A DNA stretch of 64,000 nt from an uncultured Tateyamaria sp. (GCF_947503465.1 NZ_CANNDN010000001.1:1612001-1676000), one strand, 5' to 3'; positions 18,983 through 28,274 are shown, counted from the stretch's first letter. A program made the numbers and translations. The notes: generated by a model not told the origin, from the letters alone.

Positions 18983-20248
18983 TCAGAGCCACCTTGGAAT
19001 GGTATCGCGATTTATGATTTCGTCAAAGGTGGGCCGTGCGCGGATCACCGCGTATTGATCGCCATTGACCAGAACTTCGGGGATCAGGGGGCGGGTGTTG
19101 TATTCACTGCTCATCACCGCGCCATAGGCGCCCGCAGACCGGAAGGCGACAAGATCCCCGGCACGTAGCGGCGGCATCATGCGCTGCTTGGCAAATGTGT
19201 CCCCGGATTCGCAGACGGGCCCGACGATATCATAGGGTGCCTGGTCCGTGCCCGGGGCCGGTTCGATGACGGGAATGATGTCGTGATAGGCCTCGTACAT
19301 GGCGGGCCGGATCAGGTCGTTCATCGCCCCGTCGAGGATCAGAAAATCGCGGCCCTCTCCCGATTTGACATAGATGACCTCGGATACCATCAGACCGGCA
19401 TTGCCAGCGATCAGGCGCCCCGGTTCAATCTCGACCTCACAGCCCAGATGTCCGACCGTGCGTTTGATCAGCGCGCCATAGTCCGTTGGCAGCGGCGGCG
19501 CCTCGTTCGACCGGGCATAGGGAATGCCAAGGCCGCCGCCCAGATCAAGGCGGCGAATGTCGTGGCCGTCCTCGCGCAGTTGCAAGGTCAGTTCCGCAAC
19601 CTTCTGGTAAGCAAGCTCGAACGGGGCCAATTCCGTCAGTTGCGATCCGATATGCACGTCGATGCCGATCACATCGATATGTTCCATCGCGCCCGCCATG
19701 GCATAGACCTCGCGCGCCCGCGCGATGGGAATGCCGAACTTGTTCTCGGACTTGCCGGTGGCGATCTTGGCGTGGGTCTTGGCGTCCACATCCGGGTTGA
19801 CACGGATGGTGATGGGGGCGCGGGCACCCACCTCACCTGCGACGCGGTTCAGGACTTCCATCTCGGGTTCGGATTCGACGTTGAACTGGCGGATGCCGCC
19901 GGTCAGCGCCATGCGGATTTCATCCGCCGTTTTGCCCACGCCCGAGAACACGATCCTGTCGCCGGGCACGCCTGCGGCCTTGGCGCGCGCGTATTCTCCG
20001 CCCGACACCACATCCATACCAGCACCGGCCCGGGCCAGTGTCTTGAGGATCGCCTGATTGCTGGCTGCCTTCATGGCGTAGCAGACAAGATGGTCCATCC
20101 CCTCAAGTGCTTCGTCAAAAAGGGTAAAGTGGCGCAGCAGCGTTGCCGTCGAATAAACATAGAACGGCGTGCCCACGGTGGCGGCAATGTCAGCCACCGG
20201 CACATCCTCGGCGTGCAGAACGCCGTCGCGGTACAGAAAATGATCCAT
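18983..20248 (-). CDS. lysA: Diaminopimelate decarboxylase
   Basis: This 421-residue PLP enzyme makes lysine from meso-diaminopimelate. The PLP lysine is K60 in VCYAMKAASNQAIL; VIGIDVHIGSQL, LDLGGGLGIPY and EIEPGRLIAGNAG are the usual phosphate- and substrate-binding blocks, and GPVCESGDTFAK carries the active-site Cys-Glu of the partner subunit. The length is normal. The order argH, small lipoprotein, lysA, DUF4175 is common in the family, but here two extra genes separate lysA from the lipoprotein. Confidence 0.97.
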   Translation of the reverse strand: MDHFLYRDGVLHAEDVPVADIAATVGTPFYVYSTATLLRHFTLFDEALEGMDHLVCYAMKAASNQAILKTLARAGAGMDVVSGGEYARAKAAGVPGDRIVFSGVGKTADEIRMALTGGIRQFNVESEPEMEVLNRVAGEVGARAPITIRVNPDVDAKTHAKIATGKSENKFGIPIARAREVYAMAGAMEHIDVIGIDVHIGSQLTELAPFELAYQKVAELTLQLREDGHDIRRLDLGGGLGIPYARSNEAPPLPTDYGALIKRTVGHLGCEVEIEPGRLIAGNAGLMVSEVIYVKSGEGRDFLILDGAMNDLIRPAMYEAYHDIIPVIEPAPGTDQAPYDIVGPVCESGDTFAKQRMMPPLRAGDLVAFRSAGAYGAVMSSEYNTRPLIPEVLVNGDQYAVIRARPTFDEIINRDTIPRWL

Positions 20249-20293
20249 GAGCGCCTGCCTAAATCAGCAGGCGCTCACCTTCAATGCGTCAGA

Positions 20294-21475
20294 TCACTGT
20301 TTGCGATCCTTGATGCGCTCGCGGGCCAGCTGGTTGCGTTCATCGCTGATCTTTTTCGAATAGGCAGCGGCGGCGTCAAAGCGCGGCATGTGGTCCGGGT
20401 TCATTACACCCCGGCCCGTGGCAAGCTGGTAGAGCATGTGGAACGGGTTGGCGTTGCATTCGATGACCAGCGGGCCGTCCTTGCCCATGGCGATGTCCCA
20501 GCCGATGACCCCGAAGTCGGGGAACAGCATATGGGTGTCCGATGCCAGTTTCAGCACCTCGTCCCAATGCGGGATCTGTGCGCCCACGATGGGCTTTTCG
20601 CTGACCGGATGTGTGTCGATCCACTCGGCGGCCAGGCCGGTGCCGCGCTTGCAGCGGGTCACGACGCCGTCCGCGCCGATTTCTGCAATCATGGACCCCG
20701 CCTGCCAGAAATTGTCCGACATGGCCGAGGGGGACGGCAGCTTCCACACATGGTACAGCGGCGCCGCACCGTTTTCGTCGCGCAGCGTTACCACGCGCAG
20801 CGTGCCGACGGCCGGACCCGTGATCGAGGACAGCGCCGCGTGCTGGTCCACGGCGGATTGCAGGATGAACCCTTCGGGATAATCCTCGATCAGCTCGTGG
20901 GCGAAGCCCATCAGGTCCACCTCGCGCCCGTTGCCAAGCGTCAACATGTCGCCGCTGCACCCGGTGATCAGGGCCGACCCCACGCTTTGCGACCCTTCGC
21001 AGGGTTTGCCAAAGACGGGATAGACCGCGTCATGCGTCATGAAATCGGCAATGGCCTGCGGGTCGCGCAGAACCGGCAGCGTGCCGAAGGTGCGGTTGTC
21101 ATGCACCACGGCCTGTGTCCGTGTCGTGGGCACGCCCAGACTGTCCAGAAGGGCGGAATACATCACCTTGTCGCGCACAAAGGTACGAATGGTTGTCAGG
21201 GCCTTGGGCGACAGCCGGTTGTTCAGCTTATAGCTGCCCGTACGCCCCACGAATTCCAGCTTGGCGGTCATCGGCAGGTCCGGGTTGAACACCCCCGTCG
21301 CATGATATTCGTCGCTGCGGATCTTGCCCGTGCTCCGGCGCAGTGTCCACATTTCGCGCAGCTGCCGGAACGGACTGACGCCATGGGCCTTGGCCACATC
21401 GACAATAGCCTGAGCCGCCGGAGGGATCGGATGTGCGGGTGGGGCCAGAAGGGCCTTGGGGGCTGTCTGTTCCAT
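20294..21475 (-). CDS. ATP-grasp protein, sugar-transfer-associated type
   Basis: The 393-residue protein resembles the sugar-transfer-associated ATP-grasp family. The N-terminal part (about 30-100) precedes an ATP-grasp core with VFGKPCEGSQSVGS (nucleotide lysine), EGFILQSAVDQH, GTLRVVTLR and the metal site FGVIGWDIAMGKDGPLVIECN. The product is expected to ligate an amine or acid using ATP, often in surface glycan or capsule pathways; substrates are unknown. The ATG at 21475 has agaggaaag upstream and was preferred over 21529. It lies 45 bases upstream of lysA, between it and DUF2834. Confidence 0.8.
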   Translation of the reverse strand: MEQTAPKALLAPPAHPIPPAAQAIVDVAKAHGVSPFRQLREMWTLRRSTGKIRSDEYHATGVFNPDLPMTAKLEFVGRTGSYKLNNRLSPKALTTIRTFVRDKVMYSALLDSLGVPTTRTQAVVHDNRTFGTLPVLRDPQAIADFMTHDAVYPVFGKPCEGSQSVGSALITGCSGDMLTLGNGREVDLMGFAHELIEDYPEGFILQSAVDQHAALSSITGPAVGTLRVVTLRDENGAAPLYHVWKLPSPSAMSDNFWQAGSMIAEIGADGVVTRCKRGTGLAAEWIDTHPVSEKPIVGAQIPHWDEVLKLASDTHMLFPDFGVIGWDIAMGKDGPLVIECNANPFHMLYQLATGRGVMNPDHMPRFDAAAAYSKKISDERNQLARERIKDRKQ

Positions 21476-21567
21476 GAAAATATCTTTCCTCTGCTCGAAC
21501 GCATTGTGCCTGCACGCGAAACAATACAAAGGAATGGGGCGAAATTAGGGCCTCGACCGCTGCAATT

Positions 21568-21885
21568 TTAGGTAACGGGCCGTGACCGCAGGAACAGGTA
21601 CAGGGGCAGACCGCAACTGACCCCGATGCAGAACGTGGCCGGGATCGCAATCAGGGCGGACCAGTTCCGCCGCACCGACACTTCGGAGATGATCCAGACG
21701 GTCAACGCCACGGCCGCAATGGTCAGGTCCCAGACCAGCCCGCTGGTCGCGGTGTTCACGTGCCACGCATCGACCATCGCCATGATGTCCCACGTGTTCG
21801 CCTGAAACCAGCTGATGAAATAGTACATAGGGTGGATGGCGCCCCAAATGGCCAGCGCCAGAAAGATCATGCGAACCGGCGCCAT
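21568..21885 (-). CDS. DUF2834 small membrane protein
   Basis: The 105-residue protein has three membrane segments (about residues 5-25, 48-66 and 77-98) and the conserved spacing of DUF2834 proteins, whose function is unknown. It starts 3 bases after the stop of the small lipoprotein gene and therefore belongs to the argH transcription unit. ATG 21885 was used because there is no upstream alternative in the gap. Confidence 0.75.
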   Translation of the reverse strand: MAPVRMIFLALAIWGAIHPMYYFISWFQANTWDIMAMVDAWHVNTATSGLVWDLTIAAVALTVWIISEVSVRRNWSALIAIPATFCIGVSCGLPLYLFLRSRPVT

Positions 21886-21888
21886 ATC

Positions 21889-22065
21889 TCAGAACAGGCT
21901 CACACCGACAGACAACGGTCCCCGGCTGACGCCGACCGTACCGCCCGCATGGACACCACCCGACCCGACGCCGATGTTCACACCGGCATGGGGCTGCACA
22001 GGCTCACCATCTGCACCGCAGGCCACCAGGGCCAGCAACGACAAGACACTCAAGATGCGGGTCAT
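21889..22065 (-). CDS. Very small lipoprotein next to argH
   Basis: The 58-residue product starts at the ATG overlapping the argH stop (ATGA). It has a 14-residue hydrophobic signal with lipobox LVAC. The remaining 43 residues are Gly/Val-rich with repeated GVxVG-type patterns ([19 protein letters not shown]), likely extended and exposed. A tiny lipoprotein directly after argH is a recurring arrangement, resembling LptM (YifL)-type placement next to lysA, but the sequence identity to LptM is not clear. Confidence 0.75.
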   Translation of the reverse strand: MTRILSVLSLLALVACGADGEPVQPHAGVNIGVGSGGVHAGGTVGVSRGPLSVGVSLF

Positions 22066-23453
22066 GCGATCACCTCTCTCCACCGGGCGACCTGCGCGCG
22101 CACCTGGGCGGGCGCGGTCCCTCCGTAACTTGTACGCGATGCAACGGAATTTTCCACGCTCAAAACGGTGAAAACATCCGCGGTTATGCCGTCATGCGCC
22201 GTTTTCATCTGGTCCAGGGTCAGATCCGGCAGGTCTTTGCCTTCCGCTTCGGCCAGCGCCACAAGGCTTCCGGTGATGTGGTGCGCATCGCGGAAGGGCA
22301 GGCCCAGCACCCGCACCAGCCAATCGGCCAGATCGGTCGCCGTGCTGAAACCTGACCCGGCCGCTGCGGCAAGGCTGTCGCGATTGGCCGTCATGTCGCG
22401 CACCATCCCGTCCATTGCCGCCAGCGCCATCATCCAGTTGTCGGCAGCGTCGAACACCTGTTCCTTGTCTTCCTGCATGTCCTTTGAATAGGCCAGTGGC
22501 AGCCCCTTCATCACCATCATCAACGCCGTGTTTGCCCCAAAGATGCGGCCCACCTTGGCCCGGATCAGTTCGGCGGCATCCGGGTTCTTTTTCTGCGGCA
22601 TGATCGACGACCCGGTCGAGAACCGGTCCGACAGGGTGACAAAGCGGAACTGGGCCGAGGACCAGATCACCAACTCTTCGGCAAAGCGGCTCAGGTGCAC
22701 CGCGCAAATGCTGGCCGTGCTCAGAAACTCCAACGCAAAGTCGCGGTCGCTGACCGCATCCAGCGAGTTGGCGGCGGGCCGGTCAAAGCCCAACGCCTTG
22801 GCCGTCATCTGCCGGTCGATGGGGAAAGATGTGCCTGCCAGTGCCGCAGCGCCCAGCGGGCTTTCATTCATCCGCGCCCGCGCATCGCGCACGCGCGACA
22901 GGTCGCGGCCAAACATTTCGACATAGGCCATCATGTGATGCCCCCAGGTCACGGGCTGGGCGGTCTGCAGATGGGTGAAACCGGGCATGACCCAACCGGC
23001 CCCCACCTCTGCCTGATCCAGAAGGGCCGCGATCAGCGACAACAGCGCGCCCTCGGCTGCATCGAACTGGTCACGCACCCACAGCTTGAAATCGGTCGCC
23101 ACCTGATCGTTTCGGCTGCGCCCCGTGTGCAGACGCCCGGCAGGTGCGCCAATGACCTCTTTCAACCGCGCCTCCACATTCATGTGGATGTCTTCAAGTG
23201 CCGTCGAAAACTGAAACGTGCCCGCTTCGATTTCTGACAAGACCGTGAGCAGCCCTTCCCGGATCGCCTCCACATCCTTATCACTCAGGATGCCGGTGGC
23301 GCCCAACATGGCGGCATGGGCCCGCGAGCCTGCTATATCTTGGGACGCCATGCGCTGGTCAAATCCGATCGAGGCATTAATTGCCTCCATGATCGCATCG
23401 GGACCTGCCGCAAACCGGCCCCCCCACATTTCATTCGCGGTTTTGTCGGACAT
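22062..23453 (-). CDS. argH: Argininosuccinate lyase
   Basis: This 463-residue enzyme splits argininosuccinate into arginine and fumarate. It begins [13 protein letters not shown], contains [12 protein letters not shown], and has the superfamily signature [18 protein letters not shown] with the catalytic serine loop. The length fits the family. The ATG at 23453 is preceded by aaggtgg. Its start is only 24 bases from the divergent thioredoxin-like gene, so the two promoters must overlap each other or the coding regions. Confidence 0.97.
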   Translation of the reverse strand: MSDKTANEMWGGRFAAGPDAIMEAINASIGFDQRMASQDIAGSRAHAAMLGATGILSDKDVEAIREGLLTVLSEIEAGTFQFSTALEDIHMNVEARLKEVIGAPAGRLHTGRSRNDQVATDFKLWVRDQFDAAEGALLSLIAALLDQAEVGAGWVMPGFTHLQTAQPVTWGHHMMAYVEMFGRDLSRVRDARARMNESPLGAAALAGTSFPIDRQMTAKALGFDRPAANSLDAVSDRDFALEFLSTASICAVHLSRFAEELVIWSSAQFRFVTLSDRFSTGSSIMPQKKNPDAAELIRAKVGRIFGANTALMMVMKGLPLAYSKDMQEDKEQVFDAADNWMMALAAMDGMVRDMTANRDSLAAAAGSGFSTATDLADWLVRVLGLPFRDAHHITGSLVALAEAEGKDLPDLTLDQMKTAHDGITADVFTVLSVENSVASRTSYGGTAPAQVRAQVARWREVIA

Positions 23454-23477
23454 GAACGTGCCACCTTGAGGAAGATG

Positions 23478-24044
23478 ATGAAAAAGCTTGTTACCGCAGC
23501 CCTCTACATGGCCCTGAGCGTGGGCGCAATTCCTGCCCTCGCCGACACGTCGGCAGCCGAAGCCCTGCGCGACGGCGACATGAAGAAACTGATCTTCCAC
23601 AGCACGCCCGAAGCAGTGTCGAAGCAATCCTTCGACCTGGCAGACGGCGCAGGCACAGCCACGCTGGCCGACTACGAAGGCAAGCATATCCTGGTGAACT
23701 TCTGGGCCACATGGTGCGCGCCCTGCCGTCACGAGATGCCGATGCTGGCCGAACTGCAAGCAGAATTTGGCGGCGACGATTTCGAGGTGGTCACCATCGC
23801 CACGGGCCGCAACAACCCCGCCGCCATCCAGAAATTCCTGGCCGAGATTGACGCCACGAACCTGCCCCGCCACCAGGATCCCAAGCAGAAGCTGGCCGCC
23901 CAGATGGGCATCTTCGGCCTGCCCATCACGGTGATCATCGACCCCGAAGGCCGCGAGATCGCCCGCCTGCGCGGCGATGCGGATTGGTCGTCGGACAGCG
24001 CCAAGGCGATTATCGCAACGCTGATCGGGGCCGAAAGCAGCTAG
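23478..24044 (+). CDS. TlpA/ResA-like periplasmic thiol-disulfide protein
   Basis: The 188-residue protein has a Sec signal peptide ([20 protein letters not shown], cleavage after ALA) and a thioredoxin-fold domain with the redox motif WCAPC in [16 protein letters not shown] and the cis-proline in [13 protein letters not shown]. This matches TlpA-type reductases used in cytochrome c maturation or periplasmic redox repair. Two ATGs lie in tandem (23475 and 23478); the second has better spacing from the gagg site. The gene is divergent from argH, a conserved arrangement in related genomes. Confidence 0.9.
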   Translation: MKKLVTAALYMALSVGAIPALADTSAAEALRDGDMKKLIFHSTPEAVSKQSFDLADGAGTATLADYEGKHILVNFWATWCAPCRHEMPMLAELQAEFGGDDFEVVTIATGRNNPAAIQKFLAEIDATNLPRHQDPKQKLAAQMGIFGLPITVIIDPEGREIARLRGDADWSSDSAKAIIATLIGAESS

Positions 24045-24071
24045 GCTCAGGACCCGTCTTGTGAAGGGGCG

Positions 24072-24548
24072 ATGCGGCAGCTACCCTTGTCCGCACTGCC
24101 TTTTGTCCTGTCCAATGCGCAAGTCCGACATATGCCAGTCTGGTATCGCCCTGTCCCGGGCCAGCCCCTGTTTCACGTGATCTATTCCGGTCACATCACA
24201 TTGAATGACGTTCTGGGGTTCTTTGACACGTTCGAGATGGATTTCCGGCGTCATCCCGACTTTGACGAATTGTGTGATGTGGGACAGGTCACCACGATCG
24301 ATTTCGAAGATCGTGACGTGCAATCCCTGTTCGCACTGGTGGTCGGCATCTATCGGCGCAACGCCTGCCGCAAGCGGATTGCCTTCGTTGGCGGCAATGA
24401 CAGTGTGCGCCCGGTGTTGGATCAGATGATCAGGCGCTTTGACATAGACTATCCAAATGTGCGGGGCCGGCTGTTCGATACGCCGGAACAGGCTCACGAC
24501 TATCTTGGTCTGCCTGCTGCCTTTGTGCCAACCAAAGGGTTGCATTAG
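24072..24548 (+). CDS. Conserved hypothetical protein, STAS-like
   Basis: The 158-residue protein has no assigned domain I can name with confidence. The pattern of a strand-turn-strand start ([20 protein letters not shown]), a [16 protein letters not shown] centre and a C-terminal helix followed by [15 protein letters not shown] resembles SpoIIAA/STAS-like folds. The ATG is preceded by aagggg; another ATG at 24132 would drop 20 residues. It starts 27 bases after the TlpA-like gene. Confidence 0.6.
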   Translation: MRQLPLSALPFVLSNAQVRHMPVWYRPVPGQPLFHVIYSGHITLNDVLGFFDTFEMDFRRHPDFDELCDVGQVTTIDFEDRDVQSLFALVVGIYRRNACRKRIAFVGGNDSVRPVLDQMIRRFDIDYPNVRGRLFDTPEQAHDYLGLPAAFVPTKGLH

Positions 24549-24587
24549 AGGCAAAGCCGCCCGCGCGTACTGTGCATTTCCTGAAAT

Positions 24588-24630
24588 TTAACGAATTTTA
24601 ACAAAGCCTTGCGGTTACCCATGGGTAACC
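24588..24630. promoter_or_regulatory. TTAAC direct repeat and 18-bp palindrome in the 24.55-24.72 kb gap
   Basis: TTAAC at 24588-24592 is repeated at 24598-24602, close to a CtrA site but with six instead of seven bases between the TTAA boxes. A perfect palindrome GGTTACCCATGGGTAACC follows at 24613-24630. Both lie upstream of the gene at 24724 and may be its operator region. Nothing else is seen in this gap. Confidence 0.45.
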
Positions 24631-24723
24631 CCACGCGCCCCACCGTGCGCTCTGGCTGACGCCACGCAACACTTGACCTTGGCCCGCGCAGTCCGCTGAA
24701 TTGCAAGCAGGGAGGATCAGGCC

Positions 24724-25113
24724 GTGCCATTGCACATCCTGTTGATTTTGGTTGCGGGCGGTATCGCGGGCATCGCGCTCGCGCTGCACCTGCTGGGCCT
24801 GTCGCAGGCACCGGCATTCACCCGTTCAACGGCCCGTGCTGCATGGCTGCGGGCCCGCCCGGACGACACCGTCTTGGATGTGGTGCTGACGCGCGACGGC
24901 CGCGCGGCCAGGATCACCACGGATCATGGCGCGGGCCTGCTCTGGCAGATGGGGGCCGACAGTTGCGCCCGGCTGCTGACGGGCCAGGAAACGCTGCGCA
25001 TCAAGGACCGGCACGCGACCCTCCTCCTGGGGGATTATGCGGCCCCCCGGGTGCGCCTCTCCCTGTCGCCTGAAGACGCGAAAGACTGGCAGGATTGGAT
25101 TGCAAGGACATGA
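24724..25113 (+). CDS. Membrane-anchored hypothetical protein
   Basis: The 129-residue protein starts at a GTG with a good gggagg ribosome site. One N-terminal membrane segment (about residues 4-25) is followed by a cytoplasmic or periplasmic part with no recognised domain; it contains DDTVLDVVLTRDGRAARI and ends with DAKDWQDWIART. The stop overlaps the start of the fatty-acid hydroxylase gene, so both are expressed together and may share a role. Confidence 0.65.
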   Translation: MPLHILLILVAGGIAGIALALHLLGLSQAPAFTRSTARAAWLRARPDDTVLDVVLTRDGRAARITTDHGAGLLWQMGADSCARLLTGQETLRIKDRHATLLLGDYAAPRVRLSLSPEDAKDWQDWIART

Positions 25114-26039
25114 TGGCTGACCTCACCTACCCCGACGTCGTGCAACTCGCCGTCCCCTTCTTCATCGCCGCGATCGCCATCGAACTCGCCTGGATCGTGA
25201 TCAAGGGGCGCGGCGGGCGGTATGAAACCCGCGACGCCGTCACCTCGCTGATCATGGGCGCGGGCAATGTCGCCTCCGGCATCCTCTTGGGGTTCATCGC
25301 CTGGGGCTTTTTCATGTGGCTCTGGACCATCACTCCGATTGATCTGGGCACAAGCATCTGGATTGTTCTGCTCTGCTTTGTGCTCGATGACCTGCGCTAC
25401 TACTGGGTGCACCGGTTCGGGCACCGCATCCGCTGGGTCTGGGCCAGCCACGTGAACCACCACTCGTCCCAGCACTACAACCTGACCACGGCACTGCGAC
25501 AGACCTGGACCGGCTCCTTCACCTTCATGATGGTGGTGCGGGCACCTCTGATCCTGCTGGGCTTTCACCCGGCCATGGTGCTGTTCGTCGGTGGCCTGAA
25601 CCTGATCTACCAGTTCTGGATCCACACCGAAGCCATCGGCAAGCTGCCCCGCTGGGTCGAGGCTGTGATGAACACCCCCAGCCATCACCGCGTGCACCAC
25701 GGGCGAAACGCGCGGTACCTGGATGCCAACTACGCCGGCGTGTTCATCATCTGGGACAGGATGTTCGGCACCTTCGTGCCCGAACTCGACAGCGAAAAAC
25801 CGGATTACGGGCTGGTTCAGAACCTGGGCACCTTCAACCCGATCCGCGTGGCGTTCCATGAATGGGTCGGCATCTGGAAGGACATCACGCAAAAAGGCCT
25901 GACTCTCAAGGACCGGGTGCTTTACGCCGTGGCCCCACCGGGTTGGAGCCATGACGGCTCACGCGATACGTCCGAACAGATCAAGGCCAAACACCTCGTC
26001 CGCACGCCCGAGGACAAAGGCACCGCCGGGTTCACTTGA
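25113..26039 (+). CDS. Sterol desaturase / fatty acid hydroxylase family membrane protein
   Basis: The 308-residue protein belongs to the di-iron fatty-acid hydroxylase superfamily. Histidine clusters are HRFGHR, HVNHHSSQH and HHRVHHG, with a further His in FWIHTEAIG; these form the iron ligands. Four or more membrane segments surround them (about 12-30, 50-75, 80-100, 135-165). It inserts hydroxyl groups or double bonds into lipids; the substrate, perhaps a carotenoid or ornithine lipid, is unknown. Tandem ATGs at 25110 and 25113 are possible; the second fits the aagga site better. Confidence 0.9.
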   Translation: MADLTYPDVVQLAVPFFIAAIAIELAWIVIKGRGGRYETRDAVTSLIMGAGNVASGILLGFIAWGFFMWLWTITPIDLGTSIWIVLLCFVLDDLRYYWVHRFGHRIRWVWASHVNHHSSQHYNLTTALRQTWTGSFTFMMVVRAPLILLGFHPAMVLFVGGLNLIYQFWIHTEAIGKLPRWVEAVMNTPSHHRVHHGRNARYLDANYAGVFIIWDRMFGTFVPELDSEKPDYGLVQNLGTFNPIRVAFHEWVGIWKDITQKGLTLKDRVLYAVAPPGWSHDGSRDTSEQIKAKHLVRTPEDKGTAGFT

Positions 26040-26043
26040 GCCT

Positions 26044-26094
26044 GTTCTTCTGGCCGAAAATACTTCGGGGTGTTTGAGGGGCAGAGCCCCTCAT
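26044..26094 (+). repeat. Dispersed palindromic repeat, copy B
   Basis: The core GTTCTTCTGGCCGAAAATAC continues with TTCGGGG and ends in the perfect hairpin GAGGGGCAGAGCCCCTC. It starts five bases after the fatty-acid hydroxylase stop. Its left part matches copies near 10164 and 57162. Confidence 0.85.
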
Positions 26095-26136
26095 TCCCAA
26101 AAATGAATCGTGTCGCGCGCACGCGCGTCCGTCGGA

Positions 26137-27201
26137 TCACGCCACGTGATTGAGGATCGCCGCCTCGCTCGAGCTCAGGTTCCGTCGGGCATAGCTGCCA
26201 TAGGTGTGCGGATCCAACTCGAGGTTCGGCATCGCCGCAACCAGCCGCGCCCGGTCATTGTCGTTCAGCATCGACAGCGCCGTGCTGGCGGGATGGAAAC
26301 TCTCGGTCTCGACACCGTTGGCCCGCAGCACTTCGTGGCGCGGCAACAGCAGGTGCACATAGGTGACAGACCGGGCCTTCAGATCGACGGTGATGTTCGA
26401 GCCGTTCACCAGATCCTTTGCCGCCACCAGCACTTCGGGTGTGTTAAAGAGATCGCGGGCCACGTCGCCCCGGACCAGCATCCGATGTTCGGGCGACACC
26501 AGCAACTCCTGATCGGGGCGTTCCACCCCCAAAGCGCCGGTGGCGATCCGGATCGGGCGCAACCGCGGCAATGCAAAGAGCCGTGCGCCGGTCATGCGAC
26601 GGCTGCCCGTCCACAAGATCTCCTGAGCGCCATTGTCCTGTGTCTGGACCTTGTCGCCTTCGCGCAATTCCTCGATCAGGCGCGGGCCGTCCGGCGTGTC
26701 GATGCGGGTGCCGGGTGTAAAGCAGATCACGCCGCCCCCACCGTCCGGCGTCGGATCGCCCTGTGCGGTGTTGATGGTGTGATGCACCACCCAAAGATCT
26801 GTTTTGCGCGGCGGGATGTCATCCAGAAACATCAGCAAAGGCGGCGCACCGCGCCCCACTTCGATCAGGGTGACGGTGTAGCTTTTGGCCCCGTCGGTCA
26901 CCACAAAACTGCTGTCGGTCATCAGCGCGTCCGGCTCTGCCGTATCAGGTGCCAAGGGGGTGTTGTCGACCGCTGCGCCAACCAGCCTGTGCACCATGCG
27001 CGCCGCGCGGCGCCGAATTGCATCTTCTCCGTTTGCCCTGTCCAAGCGCAATACATCTTGCGGACCATCGACCCGTACGGCGTCCCCACGCCAGGCCCAT
27101 GCTGCACCCACCGTCAGCGACGGCAAGGGCGCGGCCTCGAGACCGTCCACTTCTGTTTGCGACCAGGAGATGACAAACGTGCCTCGAAAGCCCGTTTCCA
27201 T
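26137..27201 (-). CDS. Hint-domain (Hedgehog/intein fold) protein
   Basis: The 354-residue protein has an N-terminal region with no named domain and, from about residue 159, a Hint domain with ICFTPGTRIDTPDGPRLIEE and GDKVQTQDNG. SPEHRMLVRG follows further on, which is the usual block of the Hint family common in Rhodobacteraceae. In related proteins the Cys in CFTPGT starts an N-S acyl shift, but the downstream intein Asn/Cys end is not present, so splicing is unlikely and self-cleavage is possible. A perfect TTAA-N7-TTAA site lies about 30-45 bases upstream of the start, suggesting CtrA control. Confidence 0.85.
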   Translation of the reverse strand: METGFRGTFVISWSQTEVDGLEAAPLPSLTVGAAWAWRGDAVRVDGPQDVLRLDRANGEDAIRRRAARMVHRLVGAAVDNTPLAPDTAEPDALMTDSSFVVTDGAKSYTVTLIEVGRGAPPLLMFLDDIPPRKTDLWVVHHTINTAQGDPTPDGGGGVICFTPGTRIDTPDGPRLIEELREGDKVQTQDNGAQEILWTGSRRMTGARLFALPRLRPIRIATGALGVERPDQELLVSPEHRMLVRGDVARDLFNTPEVLVAAKDLVNGSNITVDLKARSVTYVHLLLPRHEVLRANGVETESFHPASTALSMLNDNDRARLVAAMPNLELDPHTYGSYARRNLSSSEAAILNHVA

Positions 27202-27230
27202 TGCCTGTATGCCTGCCTTGTCTTTTTTTA

Positions 27231-27246
27231 TTAACGATAGGTTAAC
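27231..27246. promoter_or_regulatory. CtrA-type binding site upstream of the Hint gene
   Basis: TTAACGATAGGTTAAC fits the full CtrA consensus TTAA-N7-TTAAC exactly. It lies 30 bases upstream of the start codon of the Hint-domain gene on the minus strand, within a promoter-like A/T-rich stretch. CtrA controls motility, gene transfer agent and other genes in Rhodobacterales. Confidence 0.6.
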
Positions 27247-27356
27247 AAGCGATTTCTCGCCTGTGAAGTCCGGAATTGTATCAGATTCCAGTGTGTTGCA
27301 TGTCGAACATCACGTAAATTGAGACATTTGCCTGACGTAAGACGATTCAACGTAAA

Positions 27357-28274
27357 CTAGAAGGGAACGCGCCAACGGATCGCGCCGACGATTTGGCCTT
27401 CGTCCTGACCGTCGAATTCCTCGCCCAGATAGGTGAGCCCGTAAAAGCCGGTGATCCCGGTTTCGCTGCGCCACATGACGCCGGCCCGCACACGTTCGCG
27501 GGTGTCCTCATGGGTGATGCCCCGCTCGGCCGGCAGGAATTCACTGTCCGTCACACGGGCGATGTCAGCCCCCAGAACAAAGCTGAAGCCGGTCCAGTCG
27601 CCCTGCACCACGCGGTAGCGTTGCCCGCTGACCCCGTCCCGCACAAGCAATTCCCCCCGGCCCAATGCGCCGTAGGTAAAGTCGACGCCCGCGCGCACCA
27701 TGGTCTCGACCCCGGCGCGTGCCTCGACAAAGGGGCGGATCGACGACGCCTTGCCGATGTCAAAACTGCGGCCCGCCTCGACCACCACGTTGGGCAAGAT
27801 ATCGTTTTCGATCTGCGCATCGCGCACCGCGTCGGACGGGCGCACGATGTTGAACGTGTCGTGGAAGGCATCCTGGAATTCATCCAGCCGCGTTTGCGGC
27901 CCCAGGAACACGATGTCACCGCCCACGGAGTATTCCATCGGGCCGCGCGTGAAATGGGTGTGCAGGCCCACGGACAGCGCACCCGCATAGGGCCTGTCAC
28001 CCGGTGCCGGGGTGCGGATGTCGTCGGGTGCAATGATCTCTGCCGCCAGACGCAATTCCAGCAGCTGGCCGAACCCGGTGGGCGCCACGCCGTCCCAGTC
28101 CGGACCCCAGACACGCGAGGACTGGAACCCGCCCGTGCGCCACCTGTCTTCGCCGTCGCCGAAGAAGTCATTGGTGATCAGACGGCCATAGCCCAGGCGT
28201 TGACGGTCCTGCGCATCCGCAAGATCCGCGAGGCAAAACGTTGCGCAAAGCGCAACGGCCAGTGTTTTCAGCAT
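27357..28274 (-). CDS. LpxR-like outer-membrane lipid A deacylase family (DUF2219)
   Basis: The 305-residue protein starts at the ATG at 28274 with a Sec signal ending ADAQD. The mature part has alternating strands of an outer-membrane barrel and the motif GRLITNDFFGDGEDRWRTGG (cited only by its start), which holds the Asn-Asp of the LpxR active-site region, and ends with the aromatic WRVPF. LpxR removes the 3'-acyloxyacyl group of lipid A; whether this protein does so is an inference. It is transcribed alone, with the Hint gene about 155 bases downstream. Confidence 0.8.
   Translation of the reverse strand: MLKTLAVALCATFCLADLADAQDRQRLGYGRLITNDFFGDGEDRWRTGGFQSSRVWGPDWDGVAPTGFGQLLELRLAAEIIAPDDIRTPAPGDRPYAGALSVGLHTHFTRGPMEYSVGGDIVFLGPQTRLDEFQDAFHDTFNIVRPSDAVRDAQIENDILPNVVVEAGRSFDIGKASSIRPFVEARAGVETMVRAGVDFTYGALGRGELLVRDGVSGQRYRVVQGDWTGFSFVLGADIARVTDSEFLPAERGITHEDTRERVRAGVMWRSETGITGFYGLTYLGEEFDGQDEGQIVGAIRWRVPF

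Noticed and set aside
17581-19017. Open frame opposite the DUF4175 gene
   Set aside because: It is a G+C-driven shadow of a well-supported protein.
19283-21571. Long open frame opposite lysA and the ATP-grasp gene (about 760 codons)
   Set aside because: It is antisense to two clearly coding genes and spans their junction; the product is His/Arg-rich with no domain.
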